Below, in pieces: positions 1 through 9,119 of a DNA stretch of 49,243 bases (the first letter of the stretch is position 1; every line of letters starts with the position of its first letter). The notes under the pieces are model-generated. The model was not told the origin of the DNA. It ran no database searches and saw only the letters and a list, made by a program, of their open reading frames with translations. Source of the stretch: Rhodoferax sp. OV413 (GTDB taxonomy: Bacteria; Pseudomonadota; Gammaproteobacteria; Pseudomonadales; Pseudohongiellaceae). The stretch lies in assembly GCA_943330915.2 (NCBI GenBank), contig CALQJO020000020.1, positions 1 to 49,243 on the forward strand, in the 5' to 3' direction. The position numbers and the translations under genes were made by a program.

Positions 1-1827
1 CAGTTGTCCGGCGTTATCGCGGCAGCCGAAGCAACCGGTGCAATTCAGGGCACCAGCCCCTCTGGCCAGCGCCGCGCGGATGCAAGCTTCAGTGGTATTT
101 CCGGTGCATCGGGTGTTGCCATCGGTCAGGGCGTGGTGGTTTTTCCGCACGCCGACCTCAAACTGATTCCAACCCGTATCACTGATGATATCGCGGCGGA
201 GCTGTCAAGCTTCCAGAGTGCGCTGGAAGCTGTGCGCGCAGATATCCGTGCCTTGGGGGAATCGGTTGGGCATCAGTTGCGTCCGGAAGAGCGTGAGTTG
301 TTTGATGTCTACCTGCGAATGCTCGACGACGATGCACTGGGTCGTGAGGTCATTGCTTTAATCAATCTGGGGAACTGGGCGCAGGGCGCATTGGCAGAGG
401 TAGCCAATGATCACGTCAAGGCGTTTGAACAGATGAAGGATCCTTACCTGCGCGAACGTGCCGCGGACATCAAGGATCTGTGCAGTCGTGTGTTGTTTTA
501 CCTGCAGGAAACCGAGCGGGCAACGCCCCGCGATTATCCCTTGCGCACCATTCTGATTGGTGAAGAGCTTGCGCCGTCCATGCTGATGGAAGTGCCGCGA
601 GAAAAATTGGCCGGCATTATTTCGGTCATGGGCTCAAGCAATTCACATGTTGCCATTCTTGCGCGCACGATGGGCATACCCACTGTCATGGGCGCTGTAG
701 ATCTGCCTTACCATAAGTTGGATGGTCGCTCTTTGATTGTGGATGGTTATAGCGGCACGGTTTACAGCAATCCGTCGGATCAGTTATTGGCGCGTTACCG
801 TGAGGTAATCAAGGAAGAGGAACAGCTGGTTCGCGGACTCGAGGTGTTGATTAACCTGCCCGCAGTCACTCCAGACGATCATCGGGTCAGGCTGTGGGTC
901 AACACCGGGTTAATGACCGATGTGGTGCGCTCTCTGGATCATGGCGCTGAAGGTATCGGTCTGTTTCGCACCGAGGTGCCGTTTCTGTTAAGCGAGCGTT
1001 TTCCCAGTGAAGACGAGCAGGCTGACATTTACCGGCAGCAGCTTGAAGCGTTTGCACCCAAAAAAGTCACCATGCGTACCCTGGATGTGGGTGGTGACAA
1101 ATCACTGCCGTACTTTCCTATAGAAGAAGAAAACCCCTTCCTGGGCTGGCGGGGGATTCGTGTCACCCTCGATCACCCAGAGATTTTTATTGTGCAGGCG
1201 CGTGCCATGCTGCGCGCCAGCGAAGGGCTGAATAATCTGCAGATCATGCTGCCCATGGTGTCCAATCTGGATGAGGTGCATCGGGCGACACAGATTATCA
1301 AGCGGGCATTGCGGGAGCTGCAGGACGAAGGTTTGTCAGTGGTAATGCCACCCATCGGCGTGATGATTGAATTGCCAGCAGCGGTCTATCTCACCCGTGC
1401 CTTGTGCAAGATTGTCGATTTTGTGTCAGTTGGCAGCAATGATCTGACGCAGTACCTGCTTGCAGTTGATCGTAATAACACCCGGGTAGCTGACTTGTAT
1501 TCCTCATTCCACCCGGCAGTGTTGTATGCCCTTCAACAAGTGGTGGATGGCGCACATGCGGAAGGTAAAACGGTCAGCATCTGTGGTGAAATGGCGGGAG
1601 ATCCCGGTGCCGCCATCCTGTTGATGGCCATGGGTTTTGACATCCTGTCCATGAATGCATCCACTTTGCTCAGAGTCAAGGCAGTCATCAGGGCAGTGAC
1701 CCTGAGCTCTGCAAAAACAGTTCTGGCTGAGGTCATGCAAATGACTGATGCTGCCAGTATCCGGCGCGCGGTTGATCTGGCGCTATACAACGCCGGTGTT
1801 GATCGTTTATTGCGAACATCCCGCTGA
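1..1827 (+). CDS. ptsP: PEP-protein phosphotransferase PtsP (EI-Ntr), 3' part
   Basis: First enzyme of the nitrogen-related phosphotransferase system. It takes phosphate from phosphoenolpyruvate onto a histidine and passes it to the HPr-like protein NPr. The frame is open from the first base, so the gene begins upstream. About 608 codons are present against roughly 750 for the family, and the missing part fits the N-terminal GAF domain. The phosphohistidine motif NSHVAILAR is visible (His codon at 646-648), followed by the PEP-binding TIM barrel with GLFRTE near 960 and the C-terminal SICGEMAGD motif with the active-site Cys at 1582-1584. The stop lies 10 bp before lgt, and the order ptsP-lgt-thyA-folA is common in gammaproteobacteria. 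The general sugar EI (PtsI) is unlikely because of this gene order and the extra N-terminal sequence before the EI domain. Confidence 0.93.
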   Translation, partial: QLSGVIAAAEATGAIQGTSPSGQRRADASFSGISGASGVAIGQGVVVFPHADLKLIPTRITDDIAAELSSFQSALEAVRADIRALGESVGHQLRPEERELFDVYLRMLDDDALGREVIALINLGNWAQGALAEVANDHVKAFEQMKDPYLRERAADIKDLCSRVLFYLQETERATPRDYPLRTILIGEELAPSMLMEVPREKLAGIISVMGSSNSHVAILARTMGIPTVMGAVDLPYHKLDGRSLIVDGYSGTVYSNPSDQLLARYREVIKEEEQLVRGLEVLINLPAVTPDDHRVRLWVNTGLMTDVVRSLDHGAEGIGLFRTEVPFLLSERFPSEDEQADIYRQQLEAFAPKKVTMRTLDVGGDKSLPYFPIEEENPFLGWRGIRVTLDHPEIFIVQARAMLRASEGLNNLQIMLPMVSNLDEVHRATQIIKRALRELQDEGLSVVMPPIGVMIELPAAVYLTRALCKIVDFVSVGSNDLTQYLLAVDRNNTRVADLYSSFHPAVLYALQQVVDGAHAEGKTVSICGEMAGDPGAAILLMAMGFDILSMNASTLLRVKAVIRAVTLSSAKTVLAEVMQMTDAASIRRAVDLALYNAGVDRLLRTSR

Positions 1828-1837
1828 GAGAGCTTTT

Positions 1838-2659
1838 ATGCTGACCTACCCAGATATAGATCCGGTTGCGTTTTCGATTGGCCCTTTGACCGTACATTGG
1901 TACGGCATCATGTACATTGTGGCGTTTAGTGCCTGCTGGTTTCTGGCGCGTCTGCGCTCACGTGGCGCCGTAGCGCCCGGGTCAAAAGGCTGGACTGAAG
2001 AACAACTCTCGGATCTGGTGTTTTATGGCGCACTGGGCGCTGTGCTAGGGGGTCGATTCGGTTCGGTGATTTTTTACAACTTTGACCGATTTATTGCCGA
2101 TCCCTTGTGGCTGTTACGTGTCTGGGAAGGCGGTATGTCTTTCCACGGCGGGTTCCTGGGGGTAATGCTGGCGTTTTATTTGTACTCACGGCGCATCAAC
2201 CGTCACTATTTTGATGTGCTGGATTTTATTGCGCCATTTGCTCCGCTGGGTCTGGGCATCGGGCGTATGGGCAATTTTATTGGCGGTGAACTTTGGGGCC
2301 GGCCAACCGAGGTCTCGTGGGGCATGGTATTCCCGCACGTTGATGACCTTCCGCGCCACGCATCACAGCTGTATCAGGCATTTCTCGAAGGGGTTGTCTT
2401 GTTTGCGGTGGTCTGGTGGTTCTCGTCCAAACCACGGCCGCGTTACGCGGTCGCCGGCCTGTTTGGATTGGGTTACGGGCTGCAGAGATTTTTTGTTGAA
2501 TTTTATCGGGAGCCGGATTCATGGCTGGGGTTTGTTGCGCTGGACTGGCTCACCATGGGGCAGATTCTGTCGGTTCCGATGATCATTGCAGGTGCTGCGC
2601 TGATGGTTTACGCCTATCGCAAAGCGCCTGAGATTCAAACCAGAAAGAGGTCAGCATGA
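1838..2659 (+). CDS. lgt: Prolipoprotein diacylglyceryl transferase Lgt
   Basis: Inner-membrane enzyme that moves diacylglycerol from phosphatidylglycerol onto the lipobox cysteine of prolipoproteins, the first step of lipoprotein maturation. The ATG at 1838 is preferred over an upstream in-frame ATG at 1748, because it has a GAGAGAG ribosome site just ahead and leaves the 3' end of ptsP free. The product is 273 residues, a normal length, with about seven hydrophobic segments. The family signature [15 protein letters not shown] is present (about residues 145-160), followed by HASQLYQ in place of the usual HPSQLYE. The stop codon overlaps the thyA start (ATGA), so the genes are probably translationally coupled. 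A client lipoprotein is encoded at 40366. Confidence 0.95.
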   Translation: MLTYPDIDPVAFSIGPLTVHWYGIMYIVAFSACWFLARLRSRGAVAPGSKGWTEEQLSDLVFYGALGAVLGGRFGSVIFYNFDRFIADPLWLLRVWEGGMSFHGGFLGVMLAFYLYSRRINRHYFDVLDFIAPFAPLGLGIGRMGNFIGGELWGRPTEVSWGMVFPHVDDLPRHASQLYQAFLEGVVLFAVVWWFSSKPRPRYAVAGLFGLGYGLQRFFVEFYREPDSWLGFVALDWLTMGQILSVPMIIAGAALMVYAYRKAPEIQTRKRSA

Positions 2660-3450
2660 AACAGTATCACGATCTTCTACAGCGGATTCTGGATGAGGGC
2701 GCCGTCAAAACTGATCGCACCGGCACGGGTACGTTATCGGTGTTTGGTCACCAGATGCGCTTTGACCTGCAGGACGGTTTTCCGCTACTGACCACCAAAA
2801 AGCTGCACCTGCGCTCCATCATTCACGAACTGTTATGGTTTCTGACCGGTGACACCAATATTCGTTACCTAAAGGAAAACGGCGTGTCGATCTGGGACGA
2901 ATGGGCGGATGACAAGGGTGATCTTGGTCCTGTGTATGGTTTCCAGTGGCGTTCCTGGCCGGCAGCAGACGGCGCCTCTGTTGACCAGATCAGCAATGTC
3001 ATCGCCCAGATCAAAAAAAATCCGGATTCTCGCCGCCTGATGGTGGTTGCCTATAATCCGGCGTATGTGGATCAGATGGCGCTTCCGCCTTGCCATTCAT
3101 TGTTTCAGTTCTATGTGGCTAACGGCCGTTTGTCCTGCCAGCTCTATCAGCGCTCTGCGGATACCTTTCTGGGGGTGCCATTTAATATTGCTTCATATGC
3201 ACTGCTGACACAGATGGTGGCGCAGCAGTGTGACCTGGAGCCCGGCGAGTTTATCTGGACCGGTGGTGATACGCATTTGTACAGCAATCATCTTGAGCAG
3301 GCGCGATTGCAGCTGACCCGTGATTTTTTGACCTTGCCGACCTTGCAGATCAAGCGCAGACCCGCCTCCATTTTTGATTACAAATACGAAGACTTCGAGA
3401 TTGTGGGTTACCAGGCACATCCTCATATCCCGGCGCCGGTGGCAGTATGA
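2656..3450 (+). CDS. thyA: Thymidylate synthase ThyA
   Basis: Converts dUMP to dTMP using 5,10-methylenetetrahydrofolate and releases dihydrofolate, the substrate of the next gene. At 264 residues it has the same length as the Escherichia coli enzyme. The nucleophile is Cys146 in [10 protein letters not shown]. The N-terminal phosphate-binding segment [11 protein letters not shown] and the folate/dUMP-binding residues around [11 protein letters not shown] are also present. It starts within the lgt stop (ATGA) and ends within the folA start (ATGA), so lgt, thyA and folA form one coupled unit. Confidence 0.97.
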   Translation: MKQYHDLLQRILDEGAVKTDRTGTGTLSVFGHQMRFDLQDGFPLLTTKKLHLRSIIHELLWFLTGDTNIRYLKENGVSIWDEWADDKGDLGPVYGFQWRSWPAADGASVDQISNVIAQIKKNPDSRRLMVVAYNPAYVDQMALPPCHSLFQFYVANGRLSCQLYQRSADTFLGVPFNIASYALLTQMVAQQCDLEPGEFIWTGGDTHLYSNHLEQARLQLTRDFLTLPTLQIKRRPASIFDYKYEDFEIVGYQAHPHIPAPVAV

Positions 3451-3956
3451 GACTGGCGCTGATCTGGGCCATGTCACGCAACCGCGTGATCGGTCGCAAC
3501 AACGCTTTGCCGTGGTACCTGCCAGAGGATTTGAAGTATTTTAAGCGCGTTACCATGGGCAAGCCGATTATCATGGGGCGCAAGACCTGGGAGTCGATTG
3601 GCAGGCCATTACCCGGGCGCACCAACATTGTCATAACCCGCAGCAGCAGTTATCAGGTACCCGAGGGTGTCAAGGTGGTTTCGTCACTGGAGGCTGCCTT
3701 TGAGCTGGCCGAGAAGGTCTGCCTGATCAATGGCGTCAATGAGGCAGTGGTCATCGGAGGCGCAGAGATTTATGCATTGGCTTTGCCCAAGGCTACCCGG
3801 CTCTATATGACTCAGGTGCATGCTGAAGTTCATGGGGATGCTTTTTTCCCGAAGATTGATCTGGATGTATGGCAAGAACTGGCACGGGAGGACTTTGTAG
3901 CCTCCGGCGCTAATCCATACGACTACAGTTTTGTGGTGCTGGAACGTCAGTCATAA
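3447..3956 (+). CDS. folA: Dihydrofolate reductase FolA
   Basis: NADPH-dependent reduction of dihydrofolate to tetrahydrofolate, which regenerates the cofactor used up by ThyA. The 169 residues fit the chromosomal type I enzyme. Visible features are the N-terminal [18 protein letters not shown] stretch (Met20-loop region), the [12 protein letters not shown] segment carrying the substrate-binding acidic residue, and the NADPH-binding [16 protein letters not shown]. The start overlaps the thyA stop by 4 bp. Only 18 bp separate its stop from the convergent histidine kinase gene, and I see no classical terminator there. Confidence 0.97.
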   Translation: MRLALIWAMSRNRVIGRNNALPWYLPEDLKYFKRVTMGKPIIMGRKTWESIGRPLPGRTNIVITRSSSYQVPEGVKVVSSLEAAFELAEKVCLINGVNEAVVIGGAEIYALALPKATRLYMTQVHAEVHGDAFFPKIDLDVWQELAREDFVASGANPYDYSFVVLERQS

Positions 3957-3974
3957 ACATCCGGCATGAACACA

Positions 3975-6539
3975 TTACAATTTCCTGCCTACCCACAGTA
4001 GCAGTGTGTCTATCAGGTCATGTTTGCTGAACGGTTTGGAAAGCACATCGTCCATGCCAGCGGCCAAGCACGCGGCCTTATCACCTTCCATAGCTCCTGC
4101 GGTGACGGCTATGATGGCTGTTCGCCGACGTCCCCGCTCACTGGCGCGTATGGCACGTGCTGAGTCAAAACCGTCCATGACAGGCATGTTGCAATCCATC
4201 AGAATCACATCAAACCCTTCCGCACGCTCCACCGCTGCCTCGTAAGCTTGCTGCCCATCAGCAACACAGAGCAGATTGTCCGTGACACCCTTGAGGTAGG
4301 CTTTAATCAACTGAGTATTGATGGGATTGTCTTCAGCGACCAGAATATTCAGTCCTTGCAGTGCGCTGGAGCGAGAGTGCTCAGACAGCTTGGTGTTGCT
4401 CTCTTCGCGGGTGATGGCCGGGGACAGTGGTAACTCCAGAGTGAATCGCGAGCCTTTGCCCGGCTCACTGGCCACGTGAATGCGTCCATGCATGCTTTCA
4501 GCCAATGAACTGGAAATGGTCAGGCCCAGCCCGGTACCACTTAACATCAGTGAATCAGAATTGCTTGACTGAAAAAACGGCAGGAATAATTTGTCCAGAT
4601 CGTTCTGCGGAATGCCTACGCCTGTATCGCTGATGTCAAAGCGCAGACATTCAAAGGGATGTTGCTGTGCTCTCACTTCAACGGTCACGGCGCCTTGCGC
4701 TGTAAACTTGATGGCGTTACTCAACAGGTTGGTCATGATCTGTCGGATGCGCAACCGATCACCGACATAGTGAGTCAGCATACCTGGTGCTGTGGTGATG
4801 CTGAACTGCAAGTTTTTCTTTTCGGCCAGCGGGCGAAACATCAATTCCAGTGACTGCAACAAGTCTGCGAGACTGAAGTTCACCGGGTTGAGAACCACTT
4901 CATTGGATTCCGCCTTGGAAAAATCCAGCACGTCATTGATGAGTGCCAGCAACACTGTGCCCGATTCACGAATGGTCAGGGTGAGCTGTTGGATATTGGG
5001 CGCAGGCGATTCGCCCAATATCAGATCAGCCAGTCCCAGAATGGCGTGCAGAGGGGTACGTATCTCATGGCTGACGCGAGCAACAAAGCGGGCTTGGGCG
5101 ATATTAGCCTGGTTGGCGTCCTTGGCCAGTTGCTCCGCTTGATCACGGGCTGATATCAGTGCCAGGTTTTGTGATTGAATCAGCGATTCATGCTGCGAAC
5201 GGACCTCGGCGTTGACCAGCAGATCAGCGAGCAAGCGTAACAATGTCAGGTCAACGTCTGTCCACAGCCTTTCCTGCCTGACGGCATCAAATCCGATAAA
5301 GCCAATACAGGCTTCGTCCAGAATCAGCGGGATGGTGACAAGTGATTTGATGCCTTGTGGTTCGAGGACGTTACGCAGGCCATGGCCGACAGGAAAGTCC
5401 TTTACACTTCTGACAAAAAATGGCAATCCCGCTTCATGAGCCGCCATCCACAGGCGGAAGGCATCCACAGGGATATCTTGCAGGTTGGCAATTTCAGGCT
5501 CAATTCCTTCGGCACACCATTCATGGGTATTGCTGGTGGTCTGTTTCTTCAGGTCATAAACAAAGCGGTAGGCTCGATCAGCACCCACAAATTCCCCGGC
5601 TTTGCACAGTGCGGAGGTAATCACCTCATCCATCGCGTGGTACTGGTTCTTGATCAGGTCAAAGGAGATGGAGACCAGCAAATTCTCGAGCTGAGAACGG
5701 TACATGGATTGCGTGCGGGCCAGTTCGGCCTCGGTCACGTCATAGTTCACCCCCACTACCTTGACGGGTTTGCCGCCTTCAAACACCAGGGTAGCGTTTG
5801 ATGCCAGTTTGCGTCGTTTGCCGTCAGCCAGTTGGATACGAAAGTAGTACTCTGTGGGGTCGTCAACGCCTTGAGCAATGTAATTGCGAATATGGGCTAT
5901 GACCTGAGGTTTGTCTTCGGGAAGCACAAAACGGAAAAAATCCCGCGCTGAATAGTCAAAATGGTTTTCTTTCAGCCCGAACAGCTCACCGATCAGGGTG
6001 TCAATGCGGATATTGCCGGAGGCAATATCCATTTCCCAGGTCCCGACTCTGGCGGCTTTTGTTGCCAGCTCAAACCGTCGGGTCTGACGCAGATTGTTGG
6101 CGCTTAACTCACAGGCCCGGCAGGCTGCCGAAAACTTACGCAGAATCTGTCTGAAATTGCCTTGGAAATTTTTGCTGAGCGTCAGTGGCTTTCCACACAG
6201 CACCAGTACACCAAACCCGGGGATGGCAAAAAAGTCAACGCTGGCGTCAATGCCGTTGCGAAGTAAGCTCTTGCATGCATGTTGTAGAGGTGAGGCCATT
6301 GCTTCGCGAATGGCATCATCCAGAACATTTTCAATCAGTGTATTGTCAGCAAATGACTGCGGCAGAGAGTACAGAATCTCTGGCAGGTCGTTGTCGGTGG
6401 TGCGCACAACAGCACCCGCCATGCGGTTAAGCAGTTTGACGTTTTTGGTCACAAACTCATGAAGCGCCGTGTCGAGGTCAAGTGTGCCTCCAACACTGAG
6501 CGAGATTTCAAAAAGTACTTCTATCTCGACATCAAGCAA
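3975..6539 (-). CDS. Hybrid sensor histidine kinase, GAF-PAS-GAF-HisKA-HATPase-REC
   Basis: Likely cytosolic hybrid kinase with no membrane segment. With the TTG start at 6539 it has 854 residues. This start has GGAGAG seven bases upstream and begins just after the FIST gene's stop. An ATG at 6602 would overlap the FIST gene by 59 bp and has no well-placed ribosome site. Approximate order of domains: N-terminal GAF-like region (3-157), PAS (155-270, with VGTWEMD and the GGKPVKVVGVNYDVTE end), GAF (277-447), HisKA (480-547, phosphohistidine 491 in VSHEIRTP), HATPase (590-707, with NLLSNAIKF and DTGVGIP) and REC (732-852, phospho-acceptor Asp782 in LMDCNMPVMDG). As the last gene of the cluster, directly after a FIST protein, it resembles kinases paired with NosP. 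Its phosphate probably goes to the Hpt protein at 12560. The signal is inferred from context. Confidence 0.88.
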   Translation of the reverse strand: MLDVEIEVLFEISLSVGGTLDLDTALHEFVTKNVKLLNRMAGAVVRTTDNDLPEILYSLPQSFADNTLIENVLDDAIREAMASPLQHACKSLLRNGIDASVDFFAIPGFGVLVLCGKPLTLSKNFQGNFRQILRKFSAACRACELSANNLRQTRRFELATKAARVGTWEMDIASGNIRIDTLIGELFGLKENHFDYSARDFFRFVLPEDKPQVIAHIRNYIAQGVDDPTEYYFRIQLADGKRRKLASNATLVFEGGKPVKVVGVNYDVTEAELARTQSMYRSQLENLLVSISFDLIKNQYHAMDEVITSALCKAGEFVGADRAYRFVYDLKKQTTSNTHEWCAEGIEPEIANLQDIPVDAFRLWMAAHEAGLPFFVRSVKDFPVGHGLRNVLEPQGIKSLVTIPLILDEACIGFIGFDAVRQERLWTDVDLTLLRLLADLLVNAEVRSQHESLIQSQNLALISARDQAEQLAKDANQANIAQARFVARVSHEIRTPLHAILGLADLILGESPAPNIQQLTLTIRESGTVLLALINDVLDFSKAESNEVVLNPVNFSLADLLQSLELMFRPLAEKKNLQFSITTAPGMLTHYVGDRLRIRQIMTNLLSNAIKFTAQGAVTVEVRAQQHPFECLRFDISDTGVGIPQNDLDKLFLPFFQSSNSDSLMLSGTGLGLTISSSLAESMHGRIHVASEPGKGSRFTLELPLSPAITREESNTKLSEHSRSSALQGLNILVAEDNPINTQLIKAYLKGVTDNLLCVADGQQAYEAAVERAEGFDVILMDCNMPVMDGFDSARAIRASERGRRRTAIIAVTAGAMEGDKAACLAAGMDDVLSKPFSKHDLIDTLLLWVGRKL

Positions 6540-6543
6540 TCCA

Positions 6544-7665
6544 CTACTCTCCGGGAAAAGCGACAACAGCCGTTGTTTTGTTGTAAAACTCAAGAAAACC
6601 ATCGTTGCTGCTAGCGATCTCTCCAATCGACAGCACACCGCTGGTCGCTACGACTCCCCCTTCCAGCATCGTCAGTTCACTGTTGAACTGATCCTTCATC
6701 AACAGGAATCGGGAAATACAGTCAAATACAATCTTGTGTTCAGTTTTCTTGCCCAGATCCTTTTCCGCCTGCTGAACTGCACTGACAGTCGACGCCAACA
6801 GTTCCTCCATCGCTGACGACAGGACATAGACAAAGCAGTTGTCATCGAATTCGCCAACACACACAAGGCCACCCTGATCGGTGCTGGCAATGGGGTCGCG
6901 CACAATAATTGATCCGCCAAGCCGGCGTATTCCCAGGGGGAACATGCTGGCAGTGCCGATCAGGTCATCAGGGTCAATATCTGCGTGAAATTCGGTCTTT
7001 ATGAGCTCGGCGTATACCTCAAGTGCCGGGCGAAAATTCAGTTCGTGAACCGTATTGCCGCTGGTTGAGGTGGCTCTGAGTATTGGCGATGTGGCACGCC
7101 AGCCATGTGATACGCCTACACCACAGTGGCCGGTAATGCGCAACACCACGGCCGCATCGCGTAACAGTCCTGAGTTGCAGATAATGCAACGTGTTGTTGT
7201 GCTGGTCAGGCTGCCAGCGCCGCCTCCAAAAAACTTGGTGGAGACACTGCTGCGGTCATACTCTTTAGACAAAAAAGACGAAATACTGGTTGCGTGGGCA
7301 TCAACAATCACCAGCCTGATCTCGGCATCACTGTTGCCATCTGATTTTTTTGAGAGCTGCGTTATCCCGGTCTGCATGTCTCGGGAAACATCTGTTGTGT
7401 AGGTGACTCCTAATTCGCCATGCACGGCATACACCAGCCAGCCCGCTTTGTGAACCTGTTGATTGTGTATGATGGACGGAAACAACCCTCCCCCCACAGG
7501 GACAGACATCTGCCTGAAATACTGGTCGGCGGTCTCTTCATCAATGTTGTTGTCAACGCAGCCGAGGATGACAAGTCCGTCCGGGGCGCAAACATGAGTA
7601 ATGTCCCGCAGCAGGCTATCCAGTTGAGCCAGCGTACCGGAGGCTATGAAATAGGGAAACATCAT
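6544..7665 (-). CDS. FIST-domain protein, NosP-like candidate nitric oxide sensor
   Basis: Soluble protein of 373 residues built of FIST_N (about 25-210) and FIST_C (about 215-365). FIST_N is recognised by the glycine-rich FFGGGAGS segment. FIST_C is recognised by its closing SGVLSIGEI and the hydrophobic end. FIST proteins sit beside signalling kinases, and one branch, NosP, binds haem and nitric oxide and controls a co-transcribed hybrid kinase. The gene starts at ATGATG overlapping the stop of the REC-EAL gene, and its own stop is followed four bases later by the kinase start, so the three are clearly co-transcribed. That order (REC-EAL, FIST, hybrid kinase) is the basis for the NosP suggestion. 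I cannot identify the haem ligand, so a FIST protein sensing another small ligand remains possible. Confidence 0.82.
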   Translation of the reverse strand: MMFPYFIASGTLAQLDSLLRDITHVCAPDGLVILGCVDNNIDEETADQYFRQMSVPVGGGLFPSIIHNQQVHKAGWLVYAVHGELGVTYTTDVSRDMQTGITQLSKKSDGNSDAEIRLVIVDAHATSISSFLSKEYDRSSVSTKFFGGGAGSLTSTTTRCIICNSGLLRDAAVVLRITGHCGVGVSHGWRATSPILRATSTSGNTVHELNFRPALEVYAELIKTEFHADIDPDDLIGTASMFPLGIRRLGGSIIVRDPIASTDQGGLVCVGEFDDNCFVYVLSSAMEELLASTVSAVQQAEKDLGKKTEHKIVFDCISRFLLMKDQFNSELTMLEGGVVATSGVLSIGEIASSNDGFLEFYNKTTAVVAFPGE

Positions 7666-8915
7666 AGACTATCCTCTTGGCTGTGTTTGCTGCGTGAGCC
7701 CCAGTTGACAACCCACTGAGCAAGTTCCGCGGCTGGCATTGGTTTCGCAAAATAAAAACCCTGGATGTTCTGGATGCCAAGAATCTTGGTATGTTTGAGT
7801 GTGAGTTTGTCTTCCACACCTTCAGCAATAATACGCAGTCCCACCATGCGGGACAGTTGCATGATGCTTTCAACAATGGAGCGTGAATCACTGGAACTGG
7901 CGAGATCCTGAATAAAAGAACGGTCGATCTTGATTTCATCAAACGCGCGCGACTTCAGTTTGGCAAGTCCGGACTGTCCCACACCAAAGTCATCAATCGA
8001 TAGTTGCACACCTTTCATGCGCAGTCTTGCCATCGACTCCAGTACGACCGGGCCGGGGTTTTCAAGGCCACGTTCGGTGATTTCACACTGGAATCGCTGA
8101 GTCGGCAAACCATGTCGTGTCAGTTTTTCCATCAGCTCATCAATAAAAATTTCCGACTCAAGGACTTGTGGTGGCACGTTGATGCTGACCTTTACGGCAG
8201 CTCCGGAGTCCTTTTCCAGTTGCAAGGTATCCCGGATGGCGGTTTCGGCAATCTGCAAAGTGAAAGCCACAACAAGGTTGGAATCTTCAATCTGTTCTAT
8301 AAAGGAGGCAGGGGATAGTCGGCCAAATTCAGGATGATCCCATCGTGCCAGTGCTTCGATGCCAATTACCGCTGCGGATGACAAGGATATCTGGGGTTGA
8401 TAAACAGCACTGAACTGCCCAGCCTTGAACGCGGCGAAGACCTCTACGTCACTGAAACGAGGCTGCATAATTCTGCTGCGCACCTCGACAGCGGAAGGTA
8501 ATCGGTCCAGTTTGGCCAACGCCTTGAGCACAGAAGAACGTGTTAGCGGCTTCTGAAGCACATCAGTTTGATGCAGTCCGTACAGTTTCGCGGTGCGCTT
8601 GGCCAGTTCCAGTATGGGCAACTCATGCCCACTGGCGATCAGCAATTTGGGTTTAGGCTCCTGCATTGCGATGGTCTTTATAAACGCGAGGCCATCAACA
8701 CCGGGCATGTTAAGGTCCAGAATCACAGTGTCGGTGCCCGACAAACAGACTGACTCATCCTCGACGGCTCTCAGCGTCGTCTGCACCGAGTATTTGCCTC
8801 GTAATACAATCTTCATCTGTTGCAGAAACAGCGGGTCGTCATCAACTACCAGCATGCGCGGGAGTTCATTATTGTTTGACGTGGCGCTCGGTTCACAAGG
8901 GCTATCGGGTAACAT
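7662..8915 (-). CDS. Response regulator with EAL phosphodiesterase domain (REC-EAL 1)
   Basis: Receiver domain (about 20-135) followed by a cyclic-di-GMP phosphodiesterase EAL domain (about 155-400), 417 residues. The receiver keeps VVDDD, the acceptor Asp in VILDLNMPG and the Lys in LQKP. All EAL catalytic positions I can check are kept: EALARW (Glu187), the Asn in SINVPP, Glu in CEITERG, the double Asp of DDFG (308-309), Lys in IKIDRS, Glu in AEGVED and Gln in IQGFYF. It should therefore hydrolyse cyclic-di-GMP to pGpG when phosphorylated. It has no GGDEF domain. It overlaps the FIST gene by 4 bp. It is paralogous over its full length to the REC-EAL at 11344, which is degenerate at one of these positions. 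Confidence 0.92.
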   Translation of the reverse strand: MLPDSPCEPSATSNNNELPRMLVVDDDPLFLQQMKIVLRGKYSVQTTLRAVEDESVCLSGTDTVILDLNMPGVDGLAFIKTIAMQEPKPKLLIASGHELPILELAKRTAKLYGLHQTDVLQKPLTRSSVLKALAKLDRLPSAVEVRSRIMQPRFSDVEVFAAFKAGQFSAVYQPQISLSSAAVIGIEALARWDHPEFGRLSPASFIEQIEDSNLVVAFTLQIAETAIRDTLQLEKDSGAAVKVSINVPPQVLESEIFIDELMEKLTRHGLPTQRFQCEITERGLENPGPVVLESMARLRMKGVQLSIDDFGVGQSGLAKLKSRAFDEIKIDRSFIQDLASSSDSRSIVESIMQLSRMVGLRIIAEGVEDKLTLKHTKILGIQNIQGFYFAKPMPAAELAQWVVNWGSRSKHSQEDSL

Positions 8916-8945
8916 AAATGCATTCCAGCAAATCGGGTTAAATGA

Positions 8946-9083
8946 TTAAAAGCTAAACAGAAAAGTCATTGTACCTGGGCAGTTCGTAACGAGCCGACAA
9001 TACATAAACCGATTGAGGGTAGCCGCCAAATCCTCTGCGTTTAGCTCGTCTTCAAGGGCTGTGTTCAGGTTTCTGTTCAGCAT
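8946..9083 (-). CDS. Possible 45-residue small protein between the two sensor modules
   Basis: A short open frame, ATG to TAA, fills much of the 204 bp gap between the H-NOX-associated kinase and REC-EAL 1. The product would be polar and helical in the first half (ALEDELNAEDLAATL) with two cysteines (RFMYCRLVTNC) and a hydrophobic end. The only ribosome-site candidate is a weak AGAG about nine bases upstream. I know no family for it. The gap is long for this otherwise overlapping cluster, so it may hold this gene, a promoter for the FIST module, or neither. Confidence 0.22.
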   Translation of the reverse strand: MLNRNLNTALEDELNAEDLAATLNRFMYCRLVTNCPGTMTFLFSF

Positions 9084-9119
9084 CGCAGATAGCTCTGATT
9101 CTTGATCATATACACGGAC

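Noticed and set aside
6540-6638. Longer version of the FIST-linked kinase starting at 6638 or 6602
   Set aside because: Both overlap the FIST gene substantially and lack a well-spaced ribosome site. The TTG at 6539 has GGAGAG seven bases upstream.
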